A stretch of 57,281 bases of DNA. Origin: Candidatus Stoquefichus sp. Lineage in GTDB: Bacteria > Bacillota_I > Bacilli_A > Erysipelotrichales > Coprobacillaceae. The stretch covers positions 1-57,281 of the forward strand of contig JAETUM010000012.1 in the NCBI GenBank assembly GCA_021768625.1, given 5' to 3'. The notes under the pieces were generated by a model. The model saw nothing but the letters and a program-made list of their open reading frames with translations, searched no databases and had not been told where the DNA came from. Both the position numbers and the translations under genes were made by a program. This document shows, piece by piece, positions 7,001-14,579 of the stretch; position 1 is the first letter of the stretch; each line of letters begins with the position of its first letter.

Positions 7001-7951
7001 CTATGGTTCGTATGTGATAATATCTATTCTTTGATTTCCTTTTTGTTGGTCAAAGAATACATGATTTTGATTTAAATATGTTTTGTTTTTTCTTAAATAT
7101 TTTAGTAAACCTTTAGGATTAATTTCCATCATTGTTTGTTGTACAATTTCTTGACATGTTCCTTTTATCATATGATTAGGTGATGAAACAACTTTATTAA
7201 TAAGAAGTAATATATTTTTAGGAATCGTTTCTTCTATATCATCTTCATCACTTTTATTCCAACCAATACCATTTTCATCCTTAGCAATGGGAATAATTGT
7301 TTTTTTATGTCTAAGAATAAATTGTAATTTTCCAGTTGTACTAAAATCATTTTCTACATCTGCTATAATCGTTCCAGTAGTAGAACCCGATAATGCTTTT
7401 GATCCAAGTAAAGAATCTTGCCCTACTGATAAACCTTTTTTAGTATGATGTAACATAATACACACAAGTTCCTTTTTTATAATAAAATCTCTAAATTCTA
7501 TAAGAATGGGATAAATAGAATTATATTTCCCATCACATTCAATAAATTCATCTAAATTAATTAAACAGTCAATAATAATAAGATTATAGTCTTTGATATT
7601 TTGAACATTATCAATATATTCTTTAATATTATAAAGACTAGAAATATCTTCACCAAAAACATATATAACTGCTTCATTAAATGAAAGATCAAGTGCTTTA
7701 ATTCTTCCTTGAGTTTCATGTTCATAATTATCATTATCAAAATAAATGACTTGACCTTTTTCATTATGTCTACCTAAATAATCACTACCTTCTGCAACTG
7801 CATTGGTAAGTTTTGTAGCAATCATTGATTTTCCAATTTTACTTGTTGCTCCTAAAATATATAAACCATTTATAAGCAAACCATCTAATACACCTTTATT
7901 GATAATTGGAAAGTCAGATTTTAAAAGTTGTGTTTGTGTAAAACTAGACAT
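7001..7951 (-). CDS. RepA-like AAA/RecA-fold ATPase of the mobile element
   Basis: 316 residues. Walker A is GATSKIGKSM (about 34-43) and Walker B is NLIIIDC; HHTKKG and SKALSGSTTG match the motifs of hexameric plasmid RepA helicases (AAA_25 group). The C-terminal 80 residues look like a winged-helix or primer-binding part. It may support replication of the excised element or unwind DNA during transfer. It is preceded by a good ribosome site (AGGAGTTAGC) and follows the excisionase-like gene on the same strand, so they probably share an operon with the relaxase and integrase. Confidence 0.82.
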   Translation of the reverse strand: MSSFTQTQLLKSDFPIINKGVLDGLLINGLYILGATSKIGKSMIATKLTNAVAEGSDYLGRHNEKGQVIYFDNDNYEHETQGRIKALDLSFNEAVIYVFGEDISSLYNIKEYIDNVQNIKDYNLIIIDCLINLDEFIECDGKYNSIYPILIEFRDFIIKKELVCIMLHHTKKGLSVGQDSLLGSKALSGSTTGTIIADVENDFSTTGKLQFILRHKKTIIPIAKDENGIGWNKSDEDDIEETIPKNILLLINKVVSSPNHMIKGTCQEIVQQTMMEINPKGLLKYLRKNKTYLNQNHVFFDQQKGNQRIDIITYEP

Positions 7952-8060
7952 GCTAACTCCTTTCTAAAAATAAAATTGAAAGGAAACATATTTTTTGATA
8001 TACTATAAAAGAAAAGAGCATTATAAAAATATGTTTCTTTCGATGATAACCATTCATGTC

Positions 8061-8291
8061 TTACTTGGCGGTTGGATTGAATGGTTCTTTTCTTTTCTCA
8101 ATAGGGTGCGTGACATCAAAATATTGTTCACATGCTTCAATAGGAAGCAATCCACTCTTTGGCAATCTTTGTCTATCAATATTAAACAATTCAATGATTC
8201 TTTTTGCATGAACTTTAGCAATTTGTTGATAACTACACCCTACAGCGTCTGCTAACTCTTGGTAGGTACAGAACTTCTGTCTTATTTCCAT
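8061..8291 (-). CDS. Small DNA-binding protein, probable excisionase
   Basis: 76 residues with a helix-turn-helix-like segment (CTYQELADAVGCSYQQIAKV), preceded by AAAGGAGGTTT. Size, and position at the head of the integrase/relaxase strand opposite a repressor-like gene, match directionality factors or small activators of integrative elements. A Rep-accessory role is the alternative. The tail (EKRKEPFNPTAK) is basic. Confidence 0.65.
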   Translation of the reverse strand: MEIRQKFCTYQELADAVGCSYQQIAKVHAKRIIELFNIDRQRLPKSGLLPIEACEQYFDVTHPIEKRKEPFNPTAK

Positions 8292-8360
8292 ATATATAAA
8301 CCTCCTTTCTATTCAATACCGATAAATAAAATATATACTTTAAAATATCATCAAATATTT

Positions 8361-8391
8361 ATCGTATATTTATTATATCACAATATACGAT
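8361..8391. promoter_or_regulatory. Operator-like inverted repeats between excisionase and repressor genes
   Basis: A perfect 9-bp inverted repeat ATCGTATAT / ATATACGAT with a 13-base spacer lies in the 195-base divergent region. Two further TCGCAAT-containing direct repeats (ATCGCAATGATTTAT near 8,393 and TTCGCAATACTTTAT near 8,434) follow. This arrangement is typical of a repressor switch controlling both directions. Confidence 0.55.
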
Positions 8392-8486
8392 TATCGCAAT
8401 GATTTATAAGTAAAGATATCATACATTATGATTTTCGCAATACTTTATATAAAATATAATGTATAATATTTCTAGGAGGTACTTTT

Positions 8487-9143
8487 ATGTCACTAACAAC
8501 ATACATATATAAATTAAAAGAACAAAAGAACATATCATTTAGACAATTAGCAATTGAATCCAAAATTAGTTATAGTAATATTATGGATATAAAAAATGAT
8601 CGTATAGCATTTCCAACTGATACGATTTTAACAAAACTTTCTAAATATTTAGATAAATCCAAAGAAGATGTACTATTTGAAATATTAGAAGATGATGTTG
8701 ATGAAAATTATTCTTTAACATCACTTCGTTATTTATGTTATTTAAATACACACAATTATACTATCGCAATCAATCCTAATTTCTCTAATCCATTAAAAGT
8801 AGGAACTATGACATTTGATGGATACGCTTATAAAAAAAGATCAGGAAATACTTTTACAATTGTAGATTCTTGGTCACATATAAAAAAAGAACATTGGAAA
8901 ATGTTCAAGATTCATTATCATACAGATTTAAATAGAGATTCATGGGCTGAATTGTTTGTCAATGAAAACATGTATGTATCCAATGTTTTATACTTTGAAA
9001 TATTAAGAATAGAAAGCAGTGAATTCAATAATGTAAAAGAAGTTATCATTACATATGATGAAAATGATTATGATGTTGAATATGCAAAACAATACATTTA
9101 TCAAAAAACGAAATTCACAATCAAGTTTTGGAAAAGTAAATAA
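8487..9143 (+). CDS. HTH (Xre-like) regulator of the element
   Basis: 218 residues. An N-terminal Cro/C1-type HTH (about 5-60: ISFRQLAIESKISYSNIMDIKND) is fused to a C-terminal domain of about 140 residues that I do not recognise. It has no visible Ser-Lys protease dyad, so it is not obviously LexA-like. A strong AGGAGGT precedes the ATG. It is divergent from the excisionase-integrase strand, with operator-like repeats between, and most likely represses that strand. A broken close relative of residues about 48-145 lies at 11,105-11,407, just outside attR. Confidence 0.8.
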   Translation: MSLTTYIYKLKEQKNISFRQLAIESKISYSNIMDIKNDRIAFPTDTILTKLSKYLDKSKEDVLFEILEDDVDENYSLTSLRYLCYLNTHNYTIAINPNFSNPLKVGTMTFDGYAYKKRSGNTFTIVDSWSHIKKEHWKMFKIHYHTDLNRDSWAELFVNENMYVSNVLYFEILRIESSEFNNVKEVIITYDENDYDVEYAKQYIYQKTKFTIKFWKSK

Positions 9144-9354
9144 AAAATCCACAAATCAATATAAAAAAACAAAAATGAAATACGATCAATGTAAATAAGT
9201 TTTTATAAGTTATAATTTTTAAAATTATTAATACTTTTATTAATTGATTTCAATTATATAGTAGAAATGATTAATTCTAACTAAAAAGATATTACAAAGA
9301 TTTAAAATACTTTTGATAAATTTTAATATTTTTAATTTTTTATTTAAATATTAT

Positions 9355-9404
9355 TTCAATATTATTAAAATAATATTGAATAATATTAAAATACATGTTA
9401 TTCT
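9355..9404 (+). promoter_or_regulatory. Promoter with overlapping operator for the cargo genes
   Basis: TTGAAT, 17 bases, then TATTCT form a sigma-A-type promoter 35 bases before the secreted-protein gene. A perfect 12-bp inverted repeat (TTCAATATTATT and its complement, 2-base spacer) covers the -35 box, so a repressor could block it. The rest of 9,144-9,438 is AT-rich with no gene seen. Confidence 0.45.
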
Positions 9405-9438
9405 ATTAATAGAAATATAGTAGGAGGAATGATGAATT

Positions 9439-10017
9439 ATGAAAAAAGTTAATTTATTTATTTTATCTCTTTGTTTAATGTTTTCAATAATACCTAGCTT
9501 ATCATTAAAAAATGTTATGGCTTTAGAAAATGATAAGAGCGATGAAGTCATTGAAGGATTTGTTGATTTAGATTTAAATAATATTGAAGTAGGAGATTCT
9601 ATAACAGTTTATGAAAATCCAAATACTGGCGGAAAATTAATTATTGATTTTTTGCCAACTTCTAAATCAAGACTTACTACTGGAACTGGCTCTTGGTCAG
9701 GTGGAACAATTCCTAGTAAAACAGTAACCATGTATCCACATTATGAGGATAAAAATTATAATTACTCAGATATAGGTTTTTATGTTACATATGATGGTAA
9801 AAACAAAAAATATCTTGATACTTATGGTGCATCAGTTGGTGTATTAGATGGAACTATAAGTGGATTAAGTACCAAAATCGTAACAGCAAAACCAACGACA
9901 TCAAATCCAGCAAAGGCTCAAATGTCATGGGTATATAAAAAAGGTTCATCCATATCTTGTTATCTTAGACAAGACATTAATTATAAGAACCAATCTAGAT
10001 TAGCATGGAGATTTTAA
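9439..10017 (+). CDS. Secreted protein, cargo of the element
   Basis: 192 residues with a clear signal peptide (MKKVNLFILSLCLMFSIIPSL, cleavage likely near Ala29), preceded by TAGGAGGAATG. The mature part, about 160 residues, is rich in Gly, Ser, Thr and Tyr (GTGSWSGGTIP, YNYSDIGFYVTYDG, LDTYGASVGVLDG), suggesting a beta-rich fold, with one Cys near the end. No family recognised. It is followed after 6 bases by a DUF2089 regulator and then by a three-TM protein. A secreted protein followed by a membrane protein resembles bacteriocin/immunity pairs, but no bacteriocin motif or double-Gly leader is visible. Confidence 0.75.
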   Translation: MKKVNLFILSLCLMFSIIPSLSLKNVMALENDKSDEVIEGFVDLDLNNIEVGDSITVYENPNTGGKLIIDFLPTSKSRLTTGTGSWSGGTIPSKTVTMYPHYEDKNYNYSDIGFYVTYDGKNKKYLDTYGASVGVLDGTISGLSTKIVTAKPTTSNPAKAQMSWVYKKGSSISCYLRQDINYKNQSRLAWRF

Positions 10018-10023
10018 AGATTA

Positions 10024-10323
10024 ATGATTAAAAGTGATCAATTTGCATTTCCACAATGGTTGTCAGAACTTGAAAGTGAGGACATAGAATTTATTAAGCA
10101 ATTTGTATTGTCGTCTGGATCCTTAAAAGAAGTTGCGAAATTATATGATGTTTCTTATCCAACCGTACGATTAAGACTTGATAGATTAATCAACAAAATA
10201 AAACTAGCAGATAACATTGAAGATGATTCTTTAATATCATTAATCAAATATTTGACTATTGAAGAAAAAATAGATTTTGATGTTGCAAAGATTTTAATAG
10301 AGGCATATAGAAAGGAGAAATAA
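10024..10323 (+). CDS. DUF2089-family HTH regulator
   Basis: 99 residues. PQWLSELESEDIEFIKQFVLSSGSLKEVAKLYDVSYPTVR is typical of DUF2089 proteins, with a helix-turn-helix for DNA binding. It starts 6 bases after the secreted-protein gene and ends 3 bases before the membrane-protein gene, so the three are one operon. It probably regulates this operon, perhaps through the inverted repeat over the -35 box at 9,355. The start ATG lacks a strong ribosome site and is probably translationally coupled. Confidence 0.82.
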   Translation: MIKSDQFAFPQWLSELESEDIEFIKQFVLSSGSLKEVAKLYDVSYPTVRLRLDRLINKIKLADNIEDDSLISLIKYLTIEEKIDFDVAKILIEAYRKEK

Positions 10324-10326
10324 AAA

Positions 10327-10659
10327 ATGTTATATACATTTAAAATGTTTGTTGTAAGTATGATTGCTATAGCTGTTTTGCTAGTAGTGATGTATTTGTT
10401 TAAGCAACTTATGAAAAAATATTCAATGATGATTTTAATCCTAAGTATTTTATTTTCAATATTTTGTATTTTGAATCATTATAATAATTTCTCAACTATT
10501 CTTAGTTCAAGTTCAGATATTGGATTTATAGTATTGTTCATTATAAACATACTTCTTTCTGTATTACCATCAATTATTATAGTTATCACTTATTTTAAAA
10601 CAAGAACAGAAAATGAAATTGTTAAGGAATATGATAAAATGAGGATACAGGACTTATGA
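10327..10659 (+). CDS. Small integral membrane protein (3 TM)
   Basis: 110 residues with three hydrophobic segments (about 5-25, 32-50 and 65-92) and a charged C-terminal tail of about 20 residues. AGAAAGGAG precedes the ATG. It is last in the operon of secreted protein and DUF2089 regulator. No family recognised. In this place it could be an immunity protein, a sensor that sequesters the DUF2089 regulator, or an export factor. Confidence 0.65.
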   Translation: MLYTFKMFVVSMIAIAVLLVVMYLFKQLMKKYSMMILILSILFSIFCILNHYNNFSTILSSSSDIGFIVLFIINILLSVLPSIIIVITYFKTRTENEIVKEYDKMRIQDL

Positions 10660-10780
10660 TTAATTAATTGTATTGTTCTTTAATTGTTATTGAAAAATCA
10701 ACTTATATTTATAAAACTTTTAAATATTTTATTTTAATTAGTGTGGATTTGTATGACAATCATATAAGAAGTTATTATTT

Positions 10781-10807
10781 GAAAAAGCATCATAGTTATG
10801 CTTTTTC
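10781..10807 (+). terminator. Terminator of the cargo operon
   Basis: A 10-bp stem GAAAAAGCAT / ATGCTTTTTC whose T-rich arm runs into TCATTTG, 120 bases past the last cargo gene. The remaining 10,660-11,015 holds no gene: only AT-rich sequence, the arm-type repeats, and ATACCAT / ATGGTAT inverted repeats near 10,941-10,985 that may bind integrase or excisionase. Confidence 0.65.
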
Positions 10808-10882
10808 ATTTGTTTAATGATATTTTTTGAAAATATAATCTATATAATATTTTTTTCATAAAACACTTTACTTTATTAAATT

Positions 10883-10904
10883 AAATCCACCAGATTTCCA
10901 CCAA
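10883..10904 (+). repeat. Candidate integrase arm-type sites, right end
   Basis: Two adjacent 11-bp units, AAATCCACCAG and ATTTCCACCAA, match the left-end pair ATTTTCACCAA in the same orientation. They lie about 110 bases inside attR. A single similar unit (AAATCCACCAA) recurs at 16,955. Confidence 0.45.
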
Positions 10905-11015
10905 TTTTTATACAAAATTATAAAAAATTATAAAATTACATACCATAATATAGCAATCATGGTATATTTTACATGATTATACCATCATATATATGAAAAA
11001 TTTTATATAATTAAG

Positions 11016-11034
11016 TTCTCATCGTCCGCCCCAG
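11016..11034 (+). repeat. attR core
   Basis: TTCTCATCGTCCGCCCCAG, an exact copy of the tRNA-His 3' end at 4,091-4,109, with no tRNA body in front of it. This is the displaced 3' end left by integration. Confidence 0.85.
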
Positions 11035-11044
11035 GTAATAGACT

Positions 11045-11072
11045 AAACCCTTGTATATCAAGGGTTTTTCTT
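11045..11072 (+). terminator. Displaced tRNA-His-type terminator
   Basis: AAACCCTTG / CAAGGGTTT perfect hairpin with a T-run, nearly identical to the terminator after tRNA-His. Being downstream of attR, it is either the original chromosomal terminator or the left end of an older element. Confidence 0.7.
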
Positions 11073-11104
11073 TTTATTGAAATATAAATCTACTGGAAAA
11101 AGAA

Positions 11105-11407
11105 ACAATTATGATCCTAACAAAACTTTTTAAATATTTAGATAAAAATAAAGAAGATGTACTATTTGAAATATTAGAAGATGATGTTGATGAATATTAT
11201 TCTAACTGATCTTTAAAATATATTTCTTATTTAGGTGCAAATAACTATACAATAGCAATCAATCCATTTTGCCAATATCTATTTAGAACTAAATATATGT
11301 ATTTTGATGACTATGCCTATAAGAAATGTTCTGGTAATACATTTAGCGTTATTGATTCTTGGTCATATATAAAAAAGAACATTGGAAAATGTTCAAGTTT
11401 TATATAG
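11105..11407 (+). pseudogene. Broken copy of the element's HTH regulator
   Basis: Translation gives LTKLFKYLDKNKEDVLFEI, then LEDDVDEYYSN, a stop, and then SYLGANNYTIAINP, DDYAYKKCSGNTFSVIDSW and YIKKNIGKCS. These parallel residues about 48-145 of the regulator at 8,487. The N-terminal HTH is missing, a stop (TGA) interrupts it near 11,209, and a frameshift near 11,378 breaks the match. It starts about 35 bases after the attR terminator, as if an older related element had been deleted down to its repressor. Confidence 0.8.
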
Positions 11408-11441
11408 ATATTAACTTAAAAAGAAGAAAAATATTTTTTTC

Positions 11442-11903
11442 TTATGAAAGAACTCCTGTTGCACTACAAGTAAGTGTAACTGAAGGATATTTAGTTTGAA
11501 CGACTTTACCCTCTATGTATTGTTTTACAGTTGCTTTTCCTGTTGCTTTATTTCCTGATTTTGATGCACTTTTAGAAATAACTTTCCAATCATTGATTGA
11601 AGTAGTAGCATTGACAGTTGCACTTGTACATGTTGAAGAACTACCAGTATATTTAAATGTTCCAGTAACACTTACAGTATAAAGAACGGTTCCTTTAGAA
11701 TTTTTATATCTATTTGTCTTTGTTTTAGTTATAGTATTGGTTGCATATGTAGAAATGTTTGGACTTTCAATTGTAGTTTCAACATAGATGCCATCACCTA
11801 GATATTCTATTGTTCTGCTTTCTACTGTACTTTCTAATGCAAATGTATTTATAGGTGTTAATCCTAGTAATAATACAAATATAATCGTTAAAATTTTTTT
11901 CAC
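11442..11903 (-). CDS. Small secreted protein of a PadR operon
   Basis: 153 residues with a signal peptide (MKKILTIIFVLLLGLTPINTFA). The mature part is Thr/Ser/Lys-rich and beta-like (TKTKTNRYKNSKGTVLYTVSVTG), with two Cys (about 91 and 147) that could form a disulfide once exported. It is last in an operon behind a PadR regulator and a HAAS-like membrane protein, 18 bases after the latter. No function recognised. This operon type commonly couples a PadR repressor to a membrane anti-regulator and an exported product. Confidence 0.72.
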   Translation of the reverse strand: MKKILTIIFVLLLGLTPINTFALESTVESRTIEYLGDGIYVETTIESPNISTYATNTITKTKTNRYKNSKGTVLYTVSVTGTFKYTGSSSTCTSATVNATTSINDWKVISKSASKSGNKATGKATVKQYIEGKVVQTKYPSVTLTCSATGVLS

Positions 11904-11921
11904 TTTCTTTTTTTCTTTCTT

Positions 11922-12296
11922 TTATTCTATAGTAGTTTCAACTTCAACTGGTTGGTTTTGTCTTACTTCATCACATAATTTTTTATACTCATATAACTTA
12001 TAAGTTGTTACAATTATAGAACAAGATAGAATGATGACTATAATAGCTATAGCAGTTTTTCTAATAATATTGGTTTTTTTAATACTTTTTATAAGAGTAT
12101 TTGTGTCAATATCATCTATAAATGATGAAGCTAATTCATTTGGTTTTCCAAGTTCATTAACGATTTCTTCATAAGGAGATAAATGAGTTTCATTGATTCT
12201 TTTTTCTAACATAAGTAAAAAATCTTGTTTTTCTTTTGAGTTTAATGGAATAATTATTTTTACTTCTTTTAAATATCTTTTTATATCGTTATTCAT
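11922..12296 (-). CDS. HAAS-like membrane protein of a PadR operon
   Basis: 124 residues from the ATG at 12,296, which has GAAAGGAAAACG before it and overlaps the PadR stop by 8 bases. The longer reading from 12,314 would lie further into padR. The N-terminal half (NDIKRYLKEVKIII ... EIVNELGKPNELASSFID) looks like the HAAS/DUF1700-type helical domain found beside PadR regulators. One TM segment (about 78-100) precedes a short tail. It probably interacts with PadR or the membrane. It is translationally coupled to PadR. Confidence 0.72.
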   Translation of the reverse strand: MNNDIKRYLKEVKIIIPLNSKEKQDFLLMLEKRINETHLSPYEEIVNELGKPNELASSFIDDIDTNTLIKSIKKTNIIRKTAIAIIVIILSCSIIVTTYKLYEYKKLCDEVRQNQPVEVETTIE

Positions 12297-12621
12297 TTTC
12301 GTTTTCCTTTCCATAGTTTAAAATTGCAAGAGTACCTAGGATGATTTGTTTTTGTTTTTCACGAGCCTGATATAGATACTCTTTTCCTAAGTCTTCAATT
12401 TTGTAATAAACTCTTGTTCTGTTCTGAATTGTTTTATTATAACTACTAATATAGTTGTCTTTAAGTAATCTATAAAATATAGGATATAAAGATCCTTCTT
12501 TAAGAATGATTGATCCATTAGAAATTTCTTTAGCTAATTTAACGACTTCATAACCATAACAATCATTAACATTAAGAATACTTAATATGATTAAATCAAT
12601 ATTTCTATTTACTTTTGCCAT
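12289..12621 (-). CDS. PadR-family transcriptional regulator
   Basis: 110 residues with the PadR winged helix: DLIILSILNVNDCYGYEVVKLAKEIS, EGSLYPIFYRLLKDNYI and RTRVYYKIEDLGKEYL are all typical. It is the first gene of a three-gene minus-strand operon (regulator, HAAS-like membrane protein, small secreted protein) that it probably represses. TATGATATCACCACC lies upstream as its leader. Confidence 0.88.
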   Translation of the reverse strand: MAKVNRNIDLIILSILNVNDCYGYEVVKLAKEISNGSIILKEGSLYPIFYRLLKDNYISSYNKTIQNRTRVYYKIEDLGKEYLYQAREKQKQIILGTLAILNYGKENENE

Positions 12622-12817
12622 GATATCACCACCATTAGAATAACATAATGAAAATATTTGTACAATACTATATGAAAATAAGTATTTATATTGAATATAT
12701 ATAGTTTTGATGTATAATAAAATTAGAAGACGTTTTCAAGAATGTAACATATAATATTATAGCTATTTTTTAGAAATTTTGGTTTTAGTTTTTTTATGGA
12801 ATAAGGAGGTAACTAGA

Positions 12818-13660
12818 ATGAAATTTAAAAAACTCAAATTATAGGTGTTTTCATTTGTATTAATAGTAGGAATTGTTAATTTAACGAGTATTACTGCGAA
12901 TGCTACTAATACAATAATTATTAATGAATATGAAGAATTAAAATCGGAATATAATATGTTGAAGGCAAAACAATCTATTATGAAATCAAATGAAATATCA
13001 AAAAAAATAGAAGAAAGTGGGAATAAAATCAATAAATTCAAAAATCACATTTATGAACTTAAAGAGTTCTCTGTTGAAGAATTAAAGCAACATAATTACA
13101 ATGATGATCAAATTGAAGCAATTAAAACATATGATGGATCAGAAGAGAAATCCATAAAAGCAGCAGCAACAATTAAATTTACTGTTAAAAAGAATACTTT
13201 TAGTTATAATTCAAAAACAGGATTAACAACAGTTAAAGCAACTGTTAGCTTTACTTGGAGTGGAGGCCCAGAAGAATATGGTAAAGATGCTTTTGCAATG
13301 GCCTATGAAGCAGATAATAATCATAATTTCAAAAAAATTTCAACAGTAAGTTCATCTTTAAAATATAAAGAATATATAGCTGTAGGTAATGTTAAAACTT
13401 GGTCAAAATCAGCTACTGGAAAAGGAAATCAAGGTGTTACTGGATCTTATGGTTGGGAATTTCCGTTTAAAGTAATGGGTGATAAATACTATGCCTATTT
13501 ATCAAGTGGAACTTTCACAACAACAGGGGTAGTAAGTGGAAAGCTTAAATATTTCAATGTGCGCTATCTATATAGTCATAGAACATCATATTTAGCAGGT
13601 GGTCTAGGGATTAGTATTTCAAAATCTGGAGTATCAGCTGGTATAACTCTTACTCATTAA
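12818..13660 (+). pseudogene. Secreted protein gene with an in-frame TAG in the signal peptide
   Basis: A strong ribosome site (TAAGGAGGTAACTAG) precedes ATG 12,818, which encodes MKFKKLKL, then TAG (12,842-12,844), then 271 open codons beginning VFSFVLIVGIVNLTSITANA. The basic start plus hydrophobic core and ANA cleavage site form one signal peptide split by the stop, so a single base change probably inactivated the gene. The GTG after the TAG could only start a protein lacking the basic N-region. The mature part has a helical, charged N-terminal third and a Gly/Ser/Tyr-rich remainder. No family recognised. A two-TM protein gene follows about 100 bases later. Confidence 0.75.
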
Positions 13661-13757
13661 AGTTATTTTACTCCATATCCAGGGAAAACTGGTGGTGTAG
13701 AAACATTTTCTTAGATTGTTTCGTCTTAATCAATAATCTTCTTAAGGAGGAATAAAA

Positions 13758-13946
13758 ATGAAGAAACTCATAACAATGGTTGGTATATATTTATTAACAG
13801 CAATAAGTGTATTTTTAGTTCATAATATATTTCTAGTTATCTATTATAACATTCATGAACTAGAATTTGATTCAGTAATTTCTGGTATATATACAGTTGC
13901 AGGTCTAATAGGAGTTTGCACATATATAATATGTAAAAGAAAATAA
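13758..13946 (+). CDS. Small membrane protein (2 TM)
   Basis: 62 residues: two hydrophobic segments (about 5-28 and 40-57) ending in KRK. TTAAGGAGGAATAAAA is a strong ribosome site. It follows the interrupted secreted-protein gene, like the 55-residue protein that follows the secreted protein at 15,712. Such tiny proteins behind secreted proteins could be immunity proteins; no family recognised. Confidence 0.65.
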   Translation: MKKLITMVGIYLLTAISVFLVHNIFLVIYYNIHELEFDSVISGIYTVAGLIGVCTYIICKRK

Positions 13947-13952
13947 TTGGAG

Positions 13953-14579
13953 GTGTCAAATTATTCTGCGACTGATTGGTATAATATTAGTTCATCATAT
14001 GTAGAAGATATTTATATACCAATTGCTCGAGTGACAACATATGGTGGATTAAAGGCGGGTATAAATTTTGAATCATCATATGTATGGTAAATATCTGGAA
14101 CAAGTATATTAGGATTTGGAACGTATTCAAGTTCGGGGTTTAGTGGCAAAATTATTAATTTATGCTCTACAAATTCGTTTAAATGGATGAATATATTTGG
14201 GCTTTATGCTAGATATAAAGTAGTTGAAGTTTATCCAGAACAGGAGAGAAAAGAACACAATATTTTATTACTGGTAAGTGTTTAGAATTAAAAAATGAAT
14301 ATTCAATTAGAACTACAGGAACAACAGTAAGTATCATTCAAAGAGAAATCATTTTTAATAAAAATAAAATATATGCTGAACAAACCATTTGGTAGTAGTA
14401 CAAATTATTCATTTAGTTTTAGTGGAACTTTAAAAACATCAGAGAATAAAAGTTATGCAATAAAAGCTTCTGAAATGATGAAGTTATCCAGTGGAAACAG
14501 TATTATTTATACTTATAGTGTACCAAAAGTAGTTAATAGGAGGTATACAATTGGATTCAATAAAATTCAAATCTCATAA
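13953..14579 (+). pseudogene. Degenerate gene for a secreted or surface protein
   Basis: Three reading frames continue one protein-like sequence: SATDWYNISSSYVEDIYIP with a TAA near 14,087, then continuing to EVYPEQERKE; after a frameshift near 14,250, RTQYFITGKCLELKNEYSI to IYAEQT; after another near 14,390, STNYSFSFSGTLKTSENKSY to the stop at 14,579. Ribosome site GGAGG lies at its start. No intact start or signal peptide remains. It overlaps the next gene's start by 29 bases. Tyr/Ser/Gly-rich composition resembles the neighbouring secreted proteins. Confidence 0.6.

Larger units (their letters stand above)
4091..11034. mobile_element. Integrative mobilizable element in the 3' end of tRNA-His
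   Basis: A 19-bp perfect direct repeat (TTCTCATCGTCCGCCCCAG) marks both ends: the left copy is the tRNA-His 3' end, the right copy is at 11,016. Inside, in order from the tRNA: tyrosine integrase, MobV relaxase, palindromic oriT candidate, RepA-like ATPase, excisionase-like protein (all minus strand), a divergent HTH regulator, and a plus-strand cargo of secreted protein, DUF2089 regulator and membrane protein. There are no type IV secretion genes, so transfer would need a helper. All core genes look intact, so excision is plausible. Confidence 0.85.

Noticed and set aside
9439-10017. Substrate of the C39 ABC exporter (double-Gly leader)
   Set aside because: It has an ordinary Sec signal peptide and no Gly-Gly cleavage motif; none of the other secreted proteins has one either.
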